The notes beneath the pieces are model-generated. The model did not search any database, was not told the DNA's origin, and saw nothing but the letters and a program-made list of their open reading frames with translations. This document shows positions 58,662-64,000 of a stretch of 64,000 nt of DNA, piece after piece (position 1 is the first letter of the stretch; each line of letters begins with the position of its first letter). The translations under genes and the position numbers were made by a program. Source of the stretch: Isoetes taiwanensis (Eukaryota; Streptophyta; Lycopodiopsida; Isoetales; Isoetaceae); contig JAJEKV010000107.1 in NCBI GenBank assembly GCA_021234155.1, positions 434,001 to 498,000 on the forward strand, written 5' to 3'.

Positions 58662-59847
58662 AGACTACATAATAGGGTTGAATGGATCACCTTTTATAGT
58701 CACGCGGGCTCCATTAGCGGCGTTGAAGGTAACTTCCCGTTTCTCGCAGTCTATATTGGCCTTTGCAGATGCCAAGAATTCCATACCAACAATAAGATCA
58801 TATTTGCCAATATCCATTCAAGGCAACTGGTGCACCTGGTAACTGCATCTTAAGGTTAATGCGACGGCCATGAGTGTGTCTGATCTTACCACTGGCTAAA
58901 GTGACAGGCTTTGGTCGGGACCTCAAAGTTTCGAGCTGCAATACCTGGGCCACTCTGGGAGAAGCAAAATTATGTGTACTACCCGTATCCATCAAAATTA
59001 TGAAGGGCTTACTGTCTACTTGGCCTATGGTGGAAATAACAGAAGGCTGACTTTCAACATTGCCGATTTCGATGGCTGCAAGGATATGAGACGCACCGTG
59101 AATGTACTCGGGAGCCTCCTCCTCGATAGGTGGTGTGGACTCGAGGTCATCCCAGTCGAGGTCGGCCATGGCCAGCTGGGCAGTCTGCGTGACATAAGGA
59201 CAGTTCTGCATGAAGTCCCCGGGTCGCATACACCTGTAGCATGCCTTATCCCGGCGGAGCTGCTCTCGAGCCTCTTTAGGAATGGACTGTAAGAGGTTCC
59301 GAACTTCCTTTCCGACATTATTCGATTTATCGGGCATGGTGAAAGTGACTTTCTTTTCCTGGCAGCCGTGAGAATTCTGCTGAGAGGGTCCGGGACTGGG
59401 TGAACGGCCCTTATAAGGTGTGTACGGGCGTGGCTGGGAGTAAGATGCTGGACGTTGGTACTGGCTTCGCGGCGTGTCCTCTTCAAGGCTCAATGCCTTA
59501 GCGTCGGCCTCCGCAACTGACTTGGGGTCTATGGCCTTAACCATTCGTTTAATTGATGGGGCCAACCCTTCAATGTAGCCCTCCACCGCCCTCTTCTCGT
59601 TCATACCCGGCATATATAGCCTCAGGCGCATGAATTCATCAGTGTAGGCCTGGACCGACATACTTTTTTGCTCTAACCGGTAAAAAGTTTGAATCTGTTG
59701 GCATTTGTGCGCACGAGGCACGTAATGCGACTTAAAGGCTTTGGCAAACTTTCTGAAGTTGCATCTGCTCCTATCCAGATGCTTGGCTCTGGCATAGCCC
59801 TTCCACCAAATACGGGCAGCTCCTGTAAGGTTTGTGGTGACAACCTT
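58662..59847 (-). mobile_element. Gag C-terminus and aspartic protease
   Basis: 59721-58798 is open. It carries the end of capsid (SVQAYTDEFMRLRLYMPGM, LAPSIKRMVKAIDP), a zinc knuckle CYRCMRPGDFMQNC (59243-59202) in which the usual His is Asp, and the protease site ILMDTGSTHNF (about 58995-58965). A frameshift near 58815 moves the next part (DLIVGMEFLASAKANIDCE) into another frame, followed by a stop before 58661. Positions 59847-59722 continue capsid in a shifted frame. Confidence 0.9.
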
Positions 59848-60375
59848 TCATGTATCCTTTTCTGTCATACCATAGGATTTTCCAAACTCCTTCATCTCGT
59901 CCAACCAGGACTCTGCATTCAGTCCGCCTCTAGATTTCCCATCAAACTGGGCCAGTTTCCTATTTTTCCATATACTAGTTATGGCCGTGTCAACCGTTTT
60001 ACGGTACTCCTTGTCCCGTCGATGTGCATGGTGACCGGATGACATAGACGACTCAGAGGACTCAGAAGTTGCTGACTGGGAGGATGTGGCACTGTCCCTA
60101 GAGGAACCTCGATGACGTTTGAAACAGTGCCTCCTCGGTAGGGGTGCAGGACTGGATTCAGGTGCAGAAGGCTGCTGTAGTGGGGAACTTGGCGGTAACG
60201 GAGGTAACTCCGGTCCATCCTCCTGGACATGCTGCGGTGGGTTGACATTTAGTACATAAGTCTGCAACTCAACTAATTGCCTCTTCATCAACATAAGTTC
60301 TTGCTCAAGGGTTAACCTACTGGCATTTGAGGGTGTCTGCCAGGCGGCGTTGCGTGCATCATCTATATTGAGCAT
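59848..60375 (-). mobile_element. Gag N-terminus and capsid start
   Basis: An open frame of 175 codons: a helical start (LTLEQELMLMKRQLVELQTY), a Pro/Ser-rich linker, then the capsid motif LAQFDGKSRGGLNAESWLDE typical of plant Ty3 Gag. It ends by frameshift at the stop near 59848. The ATG is preceded by an AT-rich gap that ends TCAATATAG, a possible splice acceptor. Confidence 0.88.
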
Positions 60376-60630
60376 AAAAAGATATAAGCAGAATTACAGC
60401 AACATCAAGTCCCACAAACAAGATCATTTTGGGTAGTACTGAAGAAAGAGTGAATAAGAAAAGACGAAAGGAAAGATTTTAATTATAAGTCAAAACAACT
60501 GTTACATTGAAGAACTTCACATTGAAGGCAGTTACCAACTTAAAGTTATATAATACACAGGTGGATTTATACATGGGGCACTTCCTTAGTCACACTGAAA
60601 CATAGCAAAACAAAACTGAGGGGTCCGGAT
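60376..60630 (-). other. AT-rich gap between accessory ORF D and gag
   Basis: No frame. T-rich, ends in TATGCTCAATATAG before ATGATGC. It may be an intron or a UTR between accessory frames and gag. Confidence 0.45.
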
Positions 60631-60966
60631 CTAGGGGTTCGCAAAAGGGTACAAGATAGAGTAGCGAACACTTTCACGCACAGCCCTGACTAGCTTGTAG
60701 CGCGCCCAGGCCTGGATGATAACAGGTTGGTTGTCGTATGTGGGGCTAATGATAAGGAGATTAAAGAGTCTCCTTAATGCATAGAAAATCTGCCACAGGT
60801 GATCATTGGCATCGGCAAAAGCTGCGTGCCTTGTCATGTCCCAATAGTCCCATGTGCGACGAAGAGTTTGCTTCAGATCCTCAAAGGCCCGTTCTCTGAG
60901 AATGTTAATTACTTCCAACCCCTTTTCTGGATCATAGGGCTCTTCTGGCTCTACGGGTTCCTCCAT
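60631..60966 (-). CDS. Accessory ORF D of the chromovirus
   Basis: 111 codons from ATG with a strongly acidic start (MEEPVEPEEPYDPEKGLEV) and a helical, aromatic-rich body (RRTWDYWDMTRHAAFADAND, LWQIFYALRRLFNLLII). Upstream, after CCACCTTGCAG, the frame EGLEEYEERITNQIRRDDPG (about 61080-61020) is in another frame, so the true first part may be shifted. No family recognised. Same strand as gag and 255 bp upstream of it. Confidence 0.5.
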   Translation of the reverse strand: MEEPVEPEEPYDPEKGLEVINILRERAFEDLKQTLRRTWDYWDMTRHAAFADANDHLWQIFYALRRLFNLLIISPTYDNQPVIIQAWARYKLVRAVRESVRYSILYPFANP

Positions 60967-61341
60967 CTCATAATCACCGTCTCGTTCCGGGATCGTTGGC
61001 CGTAATCCTGTTCGGGAGGCCCTGGATCATCCCTTCGTATCTGGTTGGTGATTCTTTCTTCATATTCTTCGAGTCCCTCGTCTGCAAGGTGGCAAGAATG
61101 AATATATATACATTGAACAATTTTTCTTATACTCCAACTTTAAGGAAGAGAGATAAGCATTGAAGGAAAAAGACAATTCAATGGTTTTCAACAGTACAAG
61201 AAAATATAAGGAGATATCCTGAATATATATAAGAAAATAGTACATAGATTATGTGATGGCCCATTAAAGGTAATGCCAATCAAAATTACTTAAAACTGGA
61301 TACAATTGTCTGATAAAATCTAGAACTAAGAGGTGGACCCT
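60967..61341 (-). other. Gap between accessory ORFs C and D
   Basis: AT-rich. Reading minus it ends in a pyrimidine-rich stretch and TTGCAG at about 61084-61079, an intron-like acceptor, followed by an acidic open stretch. Confidence 0.45.
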
Positions 61342-62721
61342 TCAAGTATCAAACTCAGGCTCTGGTCGGTGCTGCAGGAGTAGCACACTAGGGTTAACTG
61401 ATGAGGCAGCTGATGAAGCTATCTCTGGAGGAATATTTGTAGCCAATGGTGCTGCAACCAGCAGACTCATGTTCATCCAAGAACCAATATCGTGGTCAAA
61501 CACTGCAATGGCTAGATCACGATTCACCAGGATGACCTGCTCGAGGTTAGTGGGCAACTTCTTATGGCCGGCGGTCGTAGAAAGTGCCATAAGTGCCCAT
61601 ACAGCCGCCTCTGCTTCAGGTGCAATTGCTTTAGCAAAGAAGAGGACTTGCTTGCTCGTGAAGGCCGACAAGAAGAACCGGGTAATATGGCATTTCAACC
61701 CCGCAACCGTCGGATGGGTTGAAGAAGCCAATTCAGACTCCAAGTTTTGGGGCAGTTCCTCTTCCATAGCAAAATCTTTCTCCTCCTGAGCATACTGGCC
61801 TTCATCACATAGATCCTCCATAGTTGGGTCATCTTCGATCTTGACGACGACATCGTTGATGTTGGGAACATGTGGGGCCGTAGCGTGGAAAGCCGATTCA
61901 GGAATTGAGGACGGAGTACCTTGAATCATTAACTGCCGTAAGGATAGCAGTGTGTTGATAGGCTCAACATCAAGAGGCTAATAGTTGAGCAGTTGGTGTA
62001 TCTCTGGCACATAGACGGGCCGAGAATAATCGATGAAGTCGTTCTGACCCTGACAATACTCGGCCAGCTCATAGAGGAGATGAGCCGTCTTTTGCTTGCC
62101 CTTATGGGCGATATGCTGATATGCCCATTGAATAACGCTCAGCAGCAAGTAATCCTGATCCCCAACCTTTATAGTAGGAAGGGAGCTTAAGCCGACAAGA
62201 GCTTGGCCCTTACTACGAGGTAAAGGCTTCTCTGTGGCCAATTTCTTCCATCTTACAAAGTCGGCATAGCTTATCTGCTCATCTTCCTCAGGATCTGGGG
62301 GAAGTGGGGACTTGGCTTGCTCTAAGGCCGTGTCGGTACCGTCAACATACCTATCCATGATAAGGCCAAGGGCAAACTGGGCCTCAAAGTACAGCTCGTT
62401 AGAGCCACAGTCAATAATAGGGGCGTGCTTAGCACGTCTGACAATGCCCTTAAGAATATCATAACTGTGACGGTCATCCCCAAACATGTGCCCTAAGATA
62501 TCCCTATGGAGATAGGGTTGAGGCGGCTCTCCGAAAAACTCTGCTTGGGGCAGGATTTCCTCATCATAAAACTCTAGGAAGGTGTCATAATCAGGGTGTG
62601 CCCACATATTGTCAATAAGGTCGACTCTACACTGCAACATGGGATCCAAAAGAGGGTATGGAACCTGGGGATCCCACTGCTCTCCTCCCATGTACCATGC
62701 CAAACGGCCAGCGTAGTCCAT
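61342..62721 (-). CDS. Accessory ORF B-C, one frame split by a single TAG
   Basis: 62721-61978 (247 codons) and 61929-61342 (195 codons) are in the same frame with 16 sense codons and one TAG (61980-61978) between, so the unit is about 459 codons. B is acidic and aromatic (YMGGEQWDPQVPYPLLDP; EFYDEEILPQAEFFGEPPQP) and ends in a helical LLLSVIQWAYQHIAHKGKQK. C has an acidic stretch (VVKIEDDPTMEDLCDEGQ) followed by an Ala-rich hydrophobic part. I recognise no domain in either. Read-through and a simple mutation are both possible. It lies between the histone frame and ORF D. Confidence 0.6.
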
Positions 62722-62973
62722 TGCTGCGGACGGAAAGTAGGAGGAGGAAGAAAACGGAAGGAATAAGAAATAAACGAAACCCTAAAGTGAATTTTACTTT
62801 TTAAATTTTCTGGGCACGGCATTCGAGGCGCCAGCTAATTATGTGTATTTATTTATTTATTTATTTATTTTTCTATTATACATACATAAAAGAAAGAAAA
62901 AAATAAGAAGTCTAAACAGGATTTATATTAATATATCGAATTACATAGATACAAAAATTATTGTTTTACATAG
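62722..62973 (-). other. Gap between histone ORF and ORF B
   Basis: Reading minus: stop of the histone frame, AT-rich stretch, (TAAA)n microsatellite (62846-62871), TGGCGCC (62828-62834), a leader-like pyrimidine-rich stretch ending CCGTCCGCAGCA, then the ATG of ORF B. TGGCGCC resembles the first bases of some tRNA primer-binding sites, but no LTR end is seen before it. Confidence 0.5.
62846..62871. repeat. TTTA microsatellite
   Basis: About six TTTA units in a row in the AT-rich gap. Confidence 0.9.
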
Positions 62974-63978
62974 TCACGGCCGTTCCCCACGGATCCGGCG
63001 TGCTAGTTGAAGGTCCTTTGTCATTATCGTCACTCGCTTGGCATGGATTGCACATAAATTGGCATCGCCAAAGAGGGCTACCAAATAGGCTTCGGCCGCT
63101 TCCTGTAGTGCTAGAATTGCATGAGTCTGAAACCGGAGATCCGTCTTAAACTCTTGGGCAATCTCCCGGACCAAACGCTGGAATGGAAGTTTCCGTAGCA
63201 AGAACTCGGTATATTTCTGATACTTCCTTATTTCCCTAAGTGCCACGGTGCCAGGCTTGTAACGATGCCTCCTCTTAGGCTGGGGTGGAACCCCGAGAAT
63301 AGTTTTCCCTGCTGTCCTTGGATGCCGGGCCTTTCGGATGATCTCATCTTGCCGATTGTCCCCTGCAGCCTTAGCGACAGCACCCCGAGCCTTGAGCTGA
63401 TCCTTATACTGAGCACCTGATTTACGGGGCGTCTTCTTCAGTCTTCGACGAGGAATAGAAACATTCAGAGGTGGCGGATCTTGACGGTCTCGTTCCTGTT
63501 CTTCTTTCCTAAGCCACTCCTTAACTACCTCTGTTGCCTCTCTCGCCCTCTGCTCTGCTCCATCCTGCATTCTTTTCCTATTCTGCTCCTGTTCTAGCTG
63601 CTGTGCATGGAGGGTATCTTCACAAAGCTTAGCAGCCTCCTCTGTCAGTTGCGTTGCCCTCTGTGAATGTTCCAGGAGTGCTGCCTGCTCCTCTGCTCGC
63701 TTTTCCCGGGCTATCCGAGCATCCGTTCTTCTTTTAAGCTCTAGGAAGTACTGTGGCGGATTGGCCTGCATGTCCCGCTCGACAGCCCGCTGGAACTGAT
63801 CTGTGAAAAATGGGGGTGTTCCAGCTTCCCAGATAATACGGCTAGTCTCCTCTTCATACGAAAAAGATGGGAGGGTGTAGGATCCCCCATCAAAGAGGCA
63901 CATCCCATTTCCCAGATAACGGTACCCTAAAGTAGGGTCATCGGCTGCAAGCCACTGTAGGTCTACGGCTTGTGCCAT
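62974..63978 (-). CDS. Histone H3 fused to a coiled-coil extension, in the chromovirus
   Basis: 334 codons, fully open. The upstream 21 bases to the window edge are also open (QAHSILQ before the ATG), so the true start may lie outside. Residues 1-75 are globular and aromatic ([20 protein letters not shown]). About 80-165 is a charged, Glu/Arg/Gln-rich coiled coil ([20 protein letters not shown]). About 175-237 is a basic tail with PRKSG. Residues 238-334 are a full H3 fold: [69 protein letters not shown] and ARRIRGERP then stop, ending where H3 ends. By hand about 82 of 97 residues match canonical plant H3. Loop 1 has no extra residues, so it is H3-like, not CENH3-like. It lies on the same strand as gag-pol, about 2.6 kb upstream of gag. 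Confidence 0.93.
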   Translation of the reverse strand: MAQAVDLQWLAADDPTLGYRYLGNGMCLFDGGSYTLPSFSYEEETSRIIWEAGTPPFFTDQFQRAVERDMQANPPQYFLELKRRTDARIAREKRAEEQAALLEHSQRATQLTEEAAKLCEDTLHAQQLEQEQNRKRMQDGAEQRAREATEVVKEWLRKEEQERDRQDPPPLNVSIPRRRLKKTPRKSGAQYKDQLKARGAVAKAAGDNRQDEIIRKARHPRTAGKTILGVPPQPKRRHRYKPGTVALREIRKYQKYTEFLLRKLPFQRLVREIAQEFKTDLRFQTHAILALQEAAEAYLVALFGDANLCAIHAKRVTIMTKDLQLARRIRGERP

Positions 63979-64000
63979 TTGGAGGATGCTATGGGCCTGC

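Noticed and set aside
62974-63978. Histone frame as a centromeric H3 (CENH3)
   Set aside because: The fold lacks extra residues in loop 1 and is about 85% like canonical H3 by hand, so it is H3-like. The unusual N-terminus alone does not make it CENH3.

Overview
The window comes from a land-plant nuclear genome, probably a seed plant with a large, transposon-rich genome. It has GT-AG introns in plant-type genes, plant chromovirus, LINE, Helitron and hAT elements, and gene fragments of plant families (11S-like cupin, RLCK kinase, pyruvate decarboxylase). Only one host gene looks intact: an eight-exon alternative NADH dehydrogenase (NDA type, 537 aa) at 16.3-18.9 kb. Nearly everything else is mobile DNA, debris from it, or gene fragments.

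Layout. 1-6.0 kb: the 3' end of an old plus-strand Ty3/chromovirus (chromodomain end, 3' UTR, polypurine tract, LTR) split by a 3,476-bp Helitron (132-3607) whose ends are fixed by the interrupted chromodomain reading frame. 6-11.4 kb: probable second Helitron with the same 3' hairpin. 11.5-13.6 kb: 5'-truncated LINE with poly(A). 15.5 kb: tRNA-derived SINE. 16.3-18.9 kb: NDA gene. 19.2-21 kb: broken Pif1-like helicase C-terminus in a patchwork of repeats. 21.7-23.1 kb: phosphoglycerate mutase pseudogene. 25-53 kb: a nested region in which a short, strongly palindromic terminal cassette (here called R, six copies) and a second hairpin end (L, three copies) bracket fragments of host genes: cupin, receptor-like kinase, pyruvate decarboxylase; an Smr protein fragment lies beside an unpaired R. 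A LINE with a 9-bp target duplication, two hAT elements with perfect 8-bp duplications, a small retroposon with a 20-bp duplication and a GC-rich foldback lie among them.

53.6-64 kb: a large Ty3/chromovirus on the minus strand. Reading 3' to 5' of the element: LTR, polypurine tract, chromodomain, integrase, RNase H, reverse transcriptase, protease and gag, all with frameshifts, stops or a deletion. Upstream of gag are extra open frames not expected in a chromovirus. The outermost, at the right edge, encodes 334 aa ending in a complete histone H3 fold with H3's native C-terminus, behind a charged coiled-coil N-terminal extension. This histone-carrying, chromodomain-bearing retrotransposon is the outstanding feature. 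The histone frame and most accessory frames are open although gag-pol has decayed.

The element's 5' LTR lies beyond 64 kb, and the first element's body lies left of base 1. No identification was checked by database search.
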